The notes beneath the pieces are model-generated. The model was not told the DNA's origin. It was given only the letters and a program-made list of their open reading frames with translations, and made no database searches. A stretch of 64,000 nt of DNA, from assembly GCA_032173965.1 (NCBI GenBank), contig JAVUNC010000005.1, positions 186,001 to 250,000 of the forward strand. Direction: 5' to 3'. Positions 23,560 to 32,895 of this stretch are shown piece after piece (the stretch's first letter is position 1; each line of letters starts with the position of its first letter). Both the position numbers and the translations under genes were made by a program. Origin of the DNA: Sitta carolinensis (taxonomy: Eukaryota; Chordata; Aves; Passeriformes; Sittidae).

Positions 23560-24970
23560 ATGGATGGATGGAGGATGATGGATGGATGGAAAGGATGGAT
23601 GATGGATGGGATGGATGGATTGGATGGATGGATGGATGGGATGATTGAGGATGGATGGATGGATGGATGATGGATGGATGGATGGATGGATGGATGGATG
23701 ATGGATGGATGAGGATGGATGGATGGATGGATGGGATGGATGATGGGTGGATGGATGGATGGATGGATGGATGGATGGATGATGGATGGATGGATGGGAT
23801 GATGATGGATGGATATGATGATGGGATGAGATGGATGGAGATGGTATGGATGGATGATGGATGGATGATGGATGGATGGATGATGGATGGGATGGATGGA
23901 TGGATGGGTGGATGGATGGATGATGAGTAGGGATGATGGATGGATGATGAGATGGATGGATGATGATGGATGGATGGATGGATGATGGATGGATGATGGA
24001 TGGATGGATGGATGGATGAGGATGGATGGATGGATGGATGATGGATGTGATGGATGGATGATGGGATGGATGGATGGGATGGATGGATGGATGGGATGGT
24101 AATGGAGTGGATGGAATGGATGGATGGGTGGATGGATGGATGTGGATGGATGAGGGATGGATGATGGAAAGGATGGATGATGGATGAGATGGATGGATGG
24201 ATGAGTGGATGGATGGATGGATGTGATGGATGATGGATGGATGATGATGGATGGATGGATGGATGGATGATGGATGGATGATGGGATGGATGATGGATGG
24301 ATGGATGGATGGATGGATGGATGGATGGATGGATGGAGTGGAGATGGATGGAGATGGATTGGATGGATGGATGGATGGATGGATGATGGATGGATGGATG
24401 GATGATGGATGGATGGATGGATGGATGGTGATGAGATGGATGGATGGATGATGGATGGATGATGGATGATGGATGAGTGGATGATGTGGATGATGGATGG
24501 ATGGGATGGGATGGATGGATGGATGGATGGAGGAGTGGATGTGGATGGATGGATGGATGGATGGATGATGGATGGATGGATGGATGGGTGGATGGATGGA
24601 TGGATGGATGGATGGATGGGATGGATGGATGGATGGATGGATGGATGAGTATGGATGATGATGGAGATGGATGGAGTGATGGATGGGTGGATTGGATGGA
24701 TGGATGATGGATGGATGTGATGGAGTGAGATGGATGGATGGGATGGATGGGATGGATGATGGATGGATGGATGGATGATGGAGATGATGGAGATGATGGA
24801 TGGAGTGGATGGATGGATGGATGGATGGATGGTGATGGATGGAGATGGATGGAATGGATGATGGATGGAGGATGATGATGAGGATGATGGGTGATGGGTA
24901 TGGATGGAGATGGATGGATGGAGGATGGATGTGACGTGGATGGCTGGAAGGAGGAGATGGATGGTGATAT
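23466..24970 (+). repeat. Tetranucleotide array (GGAT)n, about 1.5 kb
   Basis: The sequence is almost only GGAT, GGATGAT and GGAGAT units on the plus strand. Its complement (ATCC) gives a 648-codon minus-strand open frame of Ser/Ile/His/Pro, which is not a gene. Related arrays occur at 42350-43215 (same orientation) and 46218-47440 (opposite). Confidence 0.97.
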
Positions 24971-25230
24971 GGCATAGACGTAGAAGGACAGTCAGAAGTA
25001 GACAAGTCAGAACAGTGTGCAGGACAGACAGGTGAAGTGAAGACGATAGGGGGAGGGTGCTTACAGCGATGGCCAGTGGCTGCAGGAACAGACATCGGGC
25101 GTATTACCTGGATGAGGAGGACAGACACACGGACACCCGCACCCCCCCAGCCCCCACCCGCCCCAGCAGGGCGCTGGGGACCCCCCATCCGTCCGTCTGT
25201 CCGTCCCTCCCCGCCCCCGGCGCAGCGAGG

Positions 25231-25305
25231 ATGATTGGAGCGTGCAGCCTAATCCAGCGTGATCCAATCTCCGCGGGCTTATGCCCAAAGCTCCGTAATC
25301 GCCCG
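25231..25305. promoter_or_regulatory. Candidate regulatory block with TAATCC and CCAAT motifs
   Basis: This unique block between arrays holds ATTGG (25234-25238) and TAATCC (25250-25255). It also has CCAAT in GATCCAATC (25264-25268) and TAATC (25296-25300). TAATCC is the OTX/CRX core, of interest because the nearby miR-183 cluster is known to be expressed in photoreceptors. Conservation cannot be judged from one sequence. Confidence 0.3.
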
Positions 25306-25526
25306 CGCTGCCCTACATAGCCCGGCACGGCCCGGCACAGCCCGGCCCGGGGGGAAGGGTCTGCACAGCCCCCCACCCCCGCACGGCCCAGAGCCGCCCC
25401 CTCCCCGGGATATTCCCGGCCCCCAAACCTGGCACCGTCCCTGCTCCGGCCCTGGGGACACGCGCGGGACGTGGGGCGGCTGCCACGGCCAGCTGCCTCC
25501 TCCGGGCCTCAGTTTCCTCCTGCGCG

Positions 25527-26255
25527 GGGCTGGATCTGGGAGTGGGGGCTGGATCTGGGAGTGGGGGCTGGATCTGGGAGTGGGGCTGGATCTGGGAGTG
25601 GGGGCTGGATCTGGGAGTGGGGGCTGGATCTGGGAGTGGGGCTGGATCTGGAGTGGGGGCTGGATCTGGGAGTGGGGCTGGATCTGGGAGTGGGGCTGGA
25701 TCTGGGAGTGGGGCTGGATCTGGGAGTGGGGCTGGATCTGGGAGTGGGGGCTGGATCTGGGAATGGGGGCTGGATCTGGGATGGGGGCTGGATCTGGGAG
25801 TGGGGGCTGGATCTGGGAGTGGGGCTGGATCTGGGAGTGGGGGCTGGATCTGGGAGTGGGGCTGGATCTGGGAGTGGGGGCTGGATCTGGGAGTGGGGCT
25901 GGATCTGGGAGTGGGGGCTGGATCTGGGAGTGGGGCTGGATCTGGGAGTGGGGCTGGATCTGGAAGTGGGGGCTGGATCTGGGAGTGGGGCTGGATCTGG
26001 GAGTGGGGCTGGATCTGGGAGTGGGGCTGGATCTGGGAGTGGGGCTGGATCTGGGAGTGGGGGCTGGATCTGGGAATGGGGGCTGGATCTGGGAATGGGG
26101 GCTGGATCTGGGAGTGGGGCTGGATCTGGGAGTGGGGCTGGACCTGGGAGTGGGGGCTGGATCTGGGAGTGGGGGCTGGATCTGGGAGTGGGGGCTGGAT
26201 CTGGGCATGGTGGCCGGATCCGGGAGCGGGGGCTGGATCCGGGAGTGGATCCGGG
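25527..26255 (+). repeat. Minisatellite, 18-20 bp unit, about 38 copies
   Basis: The unit is CTGGATCTGGGAGTGGGG with one extra G in many copies and rare AATGGGG or AAGTGGG variants. Every unit has two G-runs of three or more, so the plus strand has dense G-quadruplex potential. All three frames of both strands are largely stop-free and give long Gly/Ser/Trp or Pro/Ser/Gln artefact open frames. Confidence 0.95.
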
Positions 26256-26559
26256 CTGGGGCCCTAATCCCACCCCCGCAGGGCCCTGCCCGGATCAGCC
26301 CTGGACACCCGGAGTCACCCGGGGACACGCGGCCGCGCTGCTCCAATGACCGGGATCCCGCAGATCCCGCTCTTCCCCCTGCCATGGAGACGGGCTGGGA
26401 TGCCGGACACCCCCGTCGGCCTGGGGGGCTGCTCAGCATCGCCGTGCCCCCCCTCACACACACACCGCGTGTGCAGGACACCCACAGCATCCCCCCAGAT
26501 CCACACCCGACGGAGCGGGACCCCTCCCCTGATTCCACGGGAATTCCTCCCAGCCCGAG

Positions 26560-26700
26560 GGATTGGGGGGATGCCGGGGGGTGCTAGGGGATACCGGGGG
26601 TACCCGGGGGTGCCAGGGGATGCCGGGGGTGCCCGGGGTGCCAGGGATGCCGGGGTGGGCCAGGGGATGCCGGGGAGGTGCGAGGGCGGTGCCGGGGTGT
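26560..26700 (+). repeat. Degenerate GGGGATGCCGGGGGTGC repeats
   Basis: Imperfect units of about 10-20 bases (GGGGGTGCCAGGGGATGCCG) run up to the miR-182 hairpin. Confidence 0.75.
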
Positions 26701-26715
26701 GTCCGCGGCGGCGCC

Positions 26716-26800
26716 CCGGGGCCGTAGTTGGCAAGTCTAGAACCACCGGATCCTGCTACCGCACCAGTGTGAGTTCTACCATTGCCAAAAGCAGCCCCGG
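26716..26800 (-). ncRNA. MIR182: microRNA miR-182 precursor
   Basis: miR-182 is a member of the miR-183/96/182 cluster, which is expressed in photoreceptors, hair cells and other sensory cells and represses target mRNAs through the RISC complex. On the minus strand the 24-base 5p arm lies at 26766-26789 and starts TTTGGCAATGG, so its seed is TTGGCAA. The 21-base 3p arm lies at 26725-26745 (starts TGGTTCTAGAC) and pairs with it. The loop of about 20 bases contains GGTAGCAGGATCC. Both arms match the human forms as I remember them. It is the last of the three hairpins in the transcript direction and lies about 890 bases from miR-96. Confidence 0.97.
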
Positions 26801-27046
26801 GGCCCTCTCGGCAGCCAGGCCCAGCCTGGGGACCACGAGGGACACGCGGCCGCCGTGCCGGGCCTGGAAAGCTGCAAAAATAAAATAGGAAAAAGAGATG
26901 ATTTCACCCATCTGGACAGAAAACCCCACAGGTGGCGCCAGATCCTCCGTGGGAATGGCCACCACCGTGTCCAGCAGGGGACAGAAAGAGCAGGGTCCAT
27001 CCTGCTCGAGGTGGGCATTGTGAGGACACAGCCTTGGCTGAGGTGT

Positions 27047-27535
27047 CCTTGTGGGGATGGACACGATGTGGGGATGGACAGCACGTGGGGATGGACACCA
27101 CCTCAGTGTCACCACGTGGGGATGGACACCACCTCAGTGTCACCACGTGGGGATGGACACCACCTCAGTGACACCATGTGGGGATGGACACCACCTCAGT
27201 GTCACCACGTGGGGATGGACACCACCTCAGTGTCACCATGTGGGGATGGACAGCATCTCAGTGACACCACGTGGGGATGGACACCACCTCAGTGTCACCA
27301 TGTGGGGATGGACAGCATCTCAGTGTCCCTACATTGGGATGGACACCACCTTGATGCCACCATGTCAGGATGGACACCACCTTGATGCCACCACGTTGAG
27401 GTGGACACGACCTTGATGTCCCTACATTGGGATGGACACCACCTTGATGCCACCACGTTGAGATGGACACCACCTTGATGCCACCATGTCCCGACGGACA
27501 CCACCTCGGTGTCCCCACGTTGGGATGGACACCCC
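27047..27535 (+). repeat. 31-bp minisatellite between miR-96 and miR-182, with repeated E-boxes
   Basis: Units read GTGGGGATGGACACCACCTC then AGTGTCACCAC (31 bp) and decay toward the right end (CACCTTGATGCCACCACGTT). Five unit junctions form a perfect CACGTG, at 27082, 27113, 27144, 27206 and 27268. Others have CATGTG. It lies inside the miR-183 cluster, so any primary transcript of the cluster crosses it. Confidence 0.93.
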
Positions 27536-27629
27536 CCCTGCCCCCAGCAGTTCCAGAGGGGTTTCCACCCCCCCACCCCCCCCAAAACCCCACTGCTGCT
27601 GCTGCTCCTCCCCGGCGCTGCTCTCTCCG

Positions 27630-27712
27630 CCCTCTCCCATATTGGCACTACACATAATTGCTCAAAAGCTACAAATCAAAGCAAAAATGTGCTAGTGCCA
27701 AAACGGGCCAGG
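27630..27712 (-). ncRNA. MIR96: microRNA miR-96 precursor
   Basis: On the minus strand the 23-base 5p arm is at 27680-27702 and starts TTTGGCACTAGC, with seed TTGGCAC. The 3p arm is at 27638-27659 and starts AATTATGTGTAG. The two arms pair across a short loop (TTTGTAGCTTTTGAGC). The 5p arm equals the human mature sequence as I recall it. The 3p arm differs from human at two places. Mutations in the seed of human miR-96 cause hearing loss, which reflects its role in hair cells. It lies about 100 bases downstream of miR-183 in the transcript. Confidence 0.97.
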
Positions 27713-27744
27713 CGGCCTCGGCGACGGCCCCGCGGGGCTCGCGG

Positions 27745-27840
27745 GTCTTTCTCTGCTCTGTTTATGGCCCTATGGTAATTCACTGACCGCGGGGTTGCAC
27801 AGTGAATTCTACCAGTGCCATACACAGAACAGGAGTAGCG
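27745..27840 (-). ncRNA. MIR183: microRNA miR-183 precursor
   Basis: On the minus strand the 22-base 5p arm is at 27801-27822 and starts TATGGCACTGG, with seed ATGGCAC. The 3p arm is at 27762-27783 and starts GTGAATTACC. The loop between them is GTGCAACCCCGCGGTCA. The 5p arm equals the human form. The 3p arm has ATA where human has GAA, outside the seed. It is the first hairpin of the cluster in the transcript direction. Confidence 0.97.
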
Positions 27841-27935
27841 AGCTCGCACCTGCCTCGTTTGTCCGGGATTTCCAGCCAAATCCTCCGCCAGCAGGAGCCC
27901 AACGCCCCCGGCCTCGGAAGGGCGACGGGAGAAAC

Positions 27936-27960
27936 GGGAATCAATTGTTATTGATCGGCG
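27936..27960. promoter_or_regulatory. Perfect inverted repeat ATCAAT-TGTT-ATTGAT upstream of miR-183
   Basis: The arms are at 27940-27945 and 27950-27955, about 120 bases upstream of the miR-183 5p arm on the minus strand. The arms and spacer include ATTGTT, a SOX-type core. It may be a dimeric factor site. This is inference from motif shape only. Confidence 0.3.
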
Positions 27961-28129
27961 AAATGATTCGGGAATGGCCGAGGGAGGGGAGATGCTCAGC
28001 TCGGGGCCGCCTCGCCGGGGAGGGTGGGGAAGGATCCGGGCCCCGGCTCAGCTGGTGGATTTTTTTGGGATGGGAATGCTGGAAGCCATTTCCCAGCCGC
28101 TGCCTTTGCAGGGTTATCCAGGAATCCCA

Positions 28130-28925
28130 GGTCTGCCACCCCCCGGGATGGCTGCAACCCCCCCCAGAATGGTCCCAGATTTCCCAAAATGTTGCTGCCT
28201 CCCCCCAGATGGCCACAAGCCGCCCAAAACGGTCCCAGATCTCAAAATGTGGCAAAGCCCCTGGATTGTTCCACACCCCCCAGAATGCCGCAATTCCCCC
28301 AGTTAATTCCAAACTATCCAGACGGCTGCAGCCCCACTAAAATGTTTTCAACCCCCCCAAAAGGTTGCAATGGCCCTGGATGACTGAAAGCCCCCCAAAA
28401 TTTCCAACTCCTCAAGTCCCAGAAGGTTAAAACCCCCTGGATGGTCACAGACACCCCAAAAGGTTGTAACGTCCCCTGGATCCTTTTAAAGCATCCAGAT
28501 AATTTGAATTCCCCTCCAAAACAAAAACAAAACCCTACTGCAACCCCCCTGAAAGGTTACAACACCCCCTTAATGGCGGAATCCCCAAAAACATTTGAGG
28601 AGACTCTTGATGGCTTCAGACCCTCCCAAAGTGCAACACCCCAAAAAGGACGCTGACCTCCTGGATGGCTGCAAACCCCCAGACGTCTGCAAGCCCCCCA
28701 GAATGCTGAACCACCCCCCCCAAAACCTGCAAACCCCCAAAACCTGCAAACCCCCCCAAAACCTGCAAACCCCCTTCGCTGCTGAAGAGCCTCCAAAAGA
28801 ACGAGCCCACCCAAGAGGACGCAGATGCCCTCAAGTGGTTGAGACCCCCTGGACGGCCCCCAAAAACTTGCAGCCCCCTCGGATGGTGGCAAAGCCCCCC
28901 CCCCCGGCTGGTTGCGGACCCCCGG
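28130..28925 (+). repeat. Degenerate minisatellite, about 25-45 bp unit
   Basis: Units such as CCCCCCAGAATGG then CTGCAACCCCCC recur with heavy divergence (CCCCAAAAGGTTGTAACG, ACCTGCAAACCCCCCAAA). The last part has four near-perfect AACCTGCAAACCCCC copies at about 28725-28775. This is an old array between the miR-183 cluster and the CpG-rich domain. Confidence 0.8.
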
Positions 28926-29261
28926 CTGGCAGTGACACCGTCCCCAGCGGCCGCGGCGGGGGAGGAGGAGGAGGAGGAGGAAGGCACAAAGTCTCCTTTG
29001 TGTGGGTGAAGCCGAGGCCCCAACGAGCCGAGCGGGCCCGGGATGAGCTCGGGGTGCCCCGGATCTGGCGTTGGGAGCTGCCCCCCCGCTCCACGAGGAC
29101 CCTCACACCCCATCCGACCTCGAATTTGGGGAGGAAGATGAGGGGCGGCGCTCGCTGGGCTCGGCCGCCGCCGGGGCTTGGGGAGCGTCACGCTCGGAGG
29201 GGTCAGCGGCAGCAGGGACAGACCTGTCCCCAACCTCTCCCCAACCTTCGGGGCTCCCACA

Positions 29262-29372
29262 GTGAGACACCCCAGAAAAGCACCCCAAACTCCCAGAGAA
29301 ACCCAAACTCCCGGAGAAACCCCAAAGTCCCGGAGAACCCCAAAGTCCCGGAGAACCCCCAAAACCCCATAG
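29262..29372 (+). repeat. Tandem repeat, about 18 bp unit
   Basis: Units of CCCCAAAGTCCCGGAGAA (variants AAACTCCC) recur five to six times. Confidence 0.88.
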
Positions 29373-30074
29373 CGCTCGGCCAAGCGACCCAAGAGGCAGA
29401 GAAGCCCCCCGTGACCCCAGCGCCGTCCTCACCTGGGGGACATCGCCCTGGGGGACAGCGGTGACCGGGGGGCCACTGGCGAGGCCGAGCCCTTCGCCAT
29501 CCTTGGCGTGACTTTGACCGCGACGCCTTCGCCTTAATCCGCGCCGTGGTCGCCCGCGTGGCCCCGGGCGCGGCGCCAGGCGGGTCCCGGCCGCCAGCCC
29601 GCGGCGGCCGCAGCCTTGGGGTGCCCCCTTTGTCGCTGTCCCCCGCCTCCGCCCAAGGCCACTGCGGCAGCCCGGGCCGCGGGGCTGAGCCAGCCCCTCT
29701 GCGGAGCCGCCGCACCCCGGCTCGTGACGTTGGGAGCTGCCGCATTGCGGATGTTGCCCCCCCGGGGCCCCCCCGGCCCCGCGCCCGCAGCCCCCTCCGA
29801 GGGCTCCGGAGGGTTCTGCCGCAGGGCCCGAGACCTTCGGCGTGGGCACATCGACCCTCGAGTCGCGTTTTGGAGGCAAAACGCCGCCCCCGGACCCCAA
29901 AAGGCCGCCGGAGTCGCCTACGGATGCTCGTGGCACCGACGACACCAAGATGGTGCTCGGGTCGCTGCCAGGGCGAGGGACGGGGACCCGGTGGCTCCTG
30001 GATGTGGCCACTGCCATGGGGGCCAGGGTGGGCGCCCGGCCGGCCTCGACCCCCGGACAGGTGTGGCTCGCAGG

Positions 30075-30440
30075 TGGCCATCCCTGGGAATCGCCAGCTG
30101 GGGATGGGAATGGGGACGAGGACGAGAGGGGAAAGAGATGGGGCTGGGGCTGGAGGTGGGGCTGGGAATGGGGACTGGGATGGAGATGGGGCTGAGGAGT
30201 GGGACAAGGAGAACGAGGAGAAGGAGAGGTGGGGAACGAGGAGAAGGAGAAGAAGGAGACAGGGTTGGGGATGGAGATGGCGACAGGGACAGAGATGGGG
30301 ACAGATAACGACGGGGATGGAAACGGGAGAGGGATAGAGACAGAAATTCGGTCGGCGATAGAGACGAGGGTGAGGATGCGGCTTGGGATGGGGACAGGGA
30401 TGGAGACAGAGGCGAGGACAGGGACGTGGAGGGTGACGGA
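30075..30440 (+). repeat. Purine-rich degenerate repeats (GGGGATGGAGACAGGGAC-like)
   Basis: Units of about 6-12 bases built from GGGGATGG, GGGACAGAGATG and GAGGAGAAGG recur with no strict period. G-run density is high on the plus strand. Confidence 0.75.
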
Positions 30441-30913
30441 GCTGCCGGGAGCCCCATTTCGGGGGGAAACCGGGCAGATTTGTGCCGCAGCGCCCGAGAC
30501 CCCGGCCGTGCCCCCTGCCCAGCGCCCGGGGGACCCCTCCTCACCCCACAGCACCCCCAGCCCGGGGCAGGACCCCACCCTGCCACCCGCGACCGAGGCT
30601 TGGTGTCCCCAAGCGGGGCTGGGGACACGCCTGAGCACCCGAGGGTCCCTCGACGCTCCGCAGCAGCGGGGGGGGAGGACAGGGGGTGCACAACCCGGGG
30701 GTTGGGGGGCTCGGACAGCCCCCCAGAGCAGCCCGCCCCCCCCCCCGAGTTACGGGGTCCCCCTCAGCCCCCGTTTCGTTACCGGCGCTATTTGGTGACA
30801 GCGGAGCTGCCATCGGGGCTGCACGGCGGCCACGGATCGCAGCCGGGGGGCGAGGGGGGGGCACCCCTGGACCCCCCAAAGGCTCCCCCAAGGCCGGGGG
30901 GCGGCTGCGGCTG

Positions 30914-30975
30914 CGGGCGATGCGGCCGCACCGCGATTTCGTTATCGCTCGCATCGCCCGGCCGGGATGCGAGCG
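30914..30975. repeat. Overlapping inverted repeats in the CpG-rich domain
   Basis: The perfect 11-bp arms CGGGCGATGCG (30914-30924) and CGCATCGCCCG (30950-30960) enclose a smaller hairpin, GCGAT-TTCGTT-ATCGC (30933-30948). The right arm is also part of a second inverted repeat, CGCTCGCAT (30946-30954) with ATGCGAGCG (30967-30975), around the palindrome CCCGGCCGGG (30957-30966). The two folds exclude each other. Confidence 0.85.
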
Positions 30976-31249
30976 CTGCGACCCCGCCCCGACGGCGGAG
31001 ATTTGGGGGGACCCCGGGCAGGGTGGGGGGCGCGGGGAGCGGGGTGAGGCACGGGGGGCTCGGCCCGAAGGGGCTTGGGGGACCCTCACGTCGAGGAAAA
31101 GCGGGGACGGGGCGGAACGCACCGTCCCAGGGTCGGGTCGTGCCGGGGGGAAAGGGAGCGCTTCAAAGGGGGGGGGTCCCCGAGCCCCGGGGGTGGGGGG
31201 GTCCCGGCAGGACCCGACCCCTCCCCTCCGGGACCCAGGGCCGCACTTA

Positions 31250-31251
31250 CC
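31250..31251 (-). promoter_or_regulatory. Consensus 5' splice site on the minus strand
   Basis: The minus-strand sequence CAGAG|GTAAGTGC is a near-perfect U1 target in a CpG-rich region with no known coding exon. It would end an exon of the proposed primary microRNA transcript. A second donor, AAG|GTGAGC, is at 31554/31555. Confidence 0.45.
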
Positions 31252-31869
31252 TCTGCTCCGGGCGCTGCCTCGGCTCCGGGCGGCCACACCGGCACCCGAC
31301 GGGGGGGTCACGGTGGGGCTTGGGGGGAGGACGGACGGACACGGGACCCCCCCCCGGCACCACCCCGCATCCCCCGGGGGGGTCCCCGCCGCCGGCCGCA
31401 GCCCCGGCGCTCGCCCGAGTGGCGGGGAGCGGCGGCCGCGGCGGCCTTAGCCCGGCCGGGGGACCCCCCCTGCGGCTCCCAATTGGCCCAGGTGCCCCGG
31501 AAGGTGGAGCCGGGCCCGGGGCGGGGATGGAGGGGGTGGGGGGGACGGGCTCACCTTGGGCCACCCCCCCCCGGTCCCACGCACGCCACCCCCGGGGCCG
31601 CCCCGCCGGTGCGCGCTCCGTGCCCAGCCCGAGGGGGGCACGGCGGGACCTCCCCCCCAAAAAAAACCCCCCGAGGGTGAGGAGGGAGCGGGGGGTCCCG
31701 AAGAGGCGGAGCAGCCCCCCCGCTCCATGCCCGCCGCGCTCCGCGGGGCGCAGGGCAGGGAGGCGGTGCCCGCCCATCGCCGCCGATCCGGGGCGGGCGG
31801 CGGCGGCTGCGGGCAGGGCCCGGGCACGGCTGAGCCCCGAGCGGCGCTTCCTTCCCCTTGGGGGGGCTT

Positions 31870-31876
31870 TTTTATA
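31870..31876 (-). promoter_or_regulatory. TATA box on the minus strand in the CpG-rich domain
   Basis: The minus-strand sequence GGCTATAAAAAAGCC contains TATAAAA, an unusual element within otherwise GC-rich DNA. A start site would be expected near 31840-31847, transcribing toward miR-183. Confidence 0.5.
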
Positions 31877-32399
31877 GCCGGGGCCGGCCCGCCCCGGGGC
31901 CGCCGTCGGGGCCGCTCACCGGCTGTCGGACACCGGAGCCGCGCACCTGAGCCGCCCCGCCGCCGCCGATCCGGGTTTCCCGCTCGCCAAACTCCCCCCA
32001 CATCCCCCCGAGGGGCCGGGGGGGGAAAGGAAATCGATCCCGAGCCCCCCCCGCACCCCCGGGCACCGCAACCGGAGAGGCGCAGCTGCCGCCGACCCGC
32101 CCCGAGGGGCTGGGGATGGGCGGGGGGCGCGACCCCCGGGGGGGCGGGGGGCTGGGACCCCCAGGGTGGGTGCGGGGCTGGGACCCCCCGGGGTTGAGAA
32201 TCATCGAGTGATGATCCCGGGGGTCGGGAATCGCTTGTCCCGGGGTCTGCAGGGGTCCCCTCCTGGTCCCAGCCCTGCAGCCACGGGGCCCCCCGTGCTG
32301 ATGAAATTATATCCCACCCCCACGAAAATTCTGTTTCTTGTCCCCAGATTAACTCCCCCCCCCCCCCAAATCGCGGGCAAACTCCCCCAGCGCAATAAC

Positions 32400-32632
32400 G
32401 CCGGCTCAAAGCGTACATAAAAATATAAATATATTAAAAAACGTATAAAAAATAAATACAGAAAAATAAATATAGAAAAATATAAATACAAAAATATAAA
32501 TATAGAAAAATATAAATACAAAAATATAAATATAGAAAAAAATATATAAATATATATATATATATATATAAGTATACAAAAATAAAAATAAAAATATTAG
32601 AATACGAGTATATAAAACCACAAATATGTGGA
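32400..32632 (+). repeat. AT-rich repeat (AAATATAAATATAGAAAAATATAAATAC-like)
   Basis: Units of 14-16 bases (AAAAATATAAATACAA, AAAATATAAATATAG) end in a (TA)n run at 32546-32570. It sits at the abrupt edge of the GC-rich domain. Confidence 0.88.
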
Positions 32633-32895
32633 AGTGTGGCTCTCTGGGGGGGTCAGTGCCGCCCCCACGGTGCGTGTGCAGCTCGGGGCTCCAGCGCCGC
32701 AAACCAGCCCGACCAGTTTGGGGCCGGGCTGCCCGCTGGCAGCGGGATCGGGTTGCCGCAGGCCAGGATGGAGGTGGGAGAAGCCATCGGTGCTTCCCGT
32801 TTTTTTTGGGGTTTTTTTTGGTGGGGTTTAAACCCCCAAGCGGGGTTGGTGTGGGGGTGACCCCCCAAGAGAGATGGGGGGACAGGGCAGGAGGG

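Larger units (their letters stand above)
29400..32200 (-). promoter_or_regulatory. CpG-rich domain, candidate promoter region of the primary miR-183/96/182 transcript
   Basis: About 2.8 kb of very GC-rich sequence contains many CpG sites, especially at 29550-29800 and 30880-32100. A minus-strand TATA box lies at 31870-31876. Good minus-strand 5' splice sites follow at 31555/31554 (CCAAG|GTGAGC) and 31251/31250 (CAGAG|GTAAGTG). They give a plausible first exon of about 290 or 600 bases for a spliced noncoding host of the cluster, whose first hairpin is about 4 kb further on. In human the cluster transcript also starts several kb upstream, as I recall. Part of the domain (30075-30440) is purine-rich repeat. 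No protein-coding exon is recognised in its long open frames. Confidence 0.5.

Noticed and set aside
23242..25188. A 648-codon minus-strand open frame rich in His, Pro, Ser and Ile
   Set aside because: It is the translation of the (ATCC)n array. The 4-base period makes a repeating peptide with no domain, and it starts in unrelated GC-rich sequence.
25259..26587. Open frames of 240-442 codons, Gly/Ser/Trp-rich or Pro/Ser/Gln-rich
   Set aside because: They come from the 18-20 bp minisatellite and shift between frames with each unit-length change. There are no splice sites or conserved ends.
29103..30638. A 511-codon open frame in the CpG-rich domain
   Set aside because: GC-rich DNA has few stop codons. 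The protein is low complexity with no recognisable domain, and the same stretch is open in several other frames.
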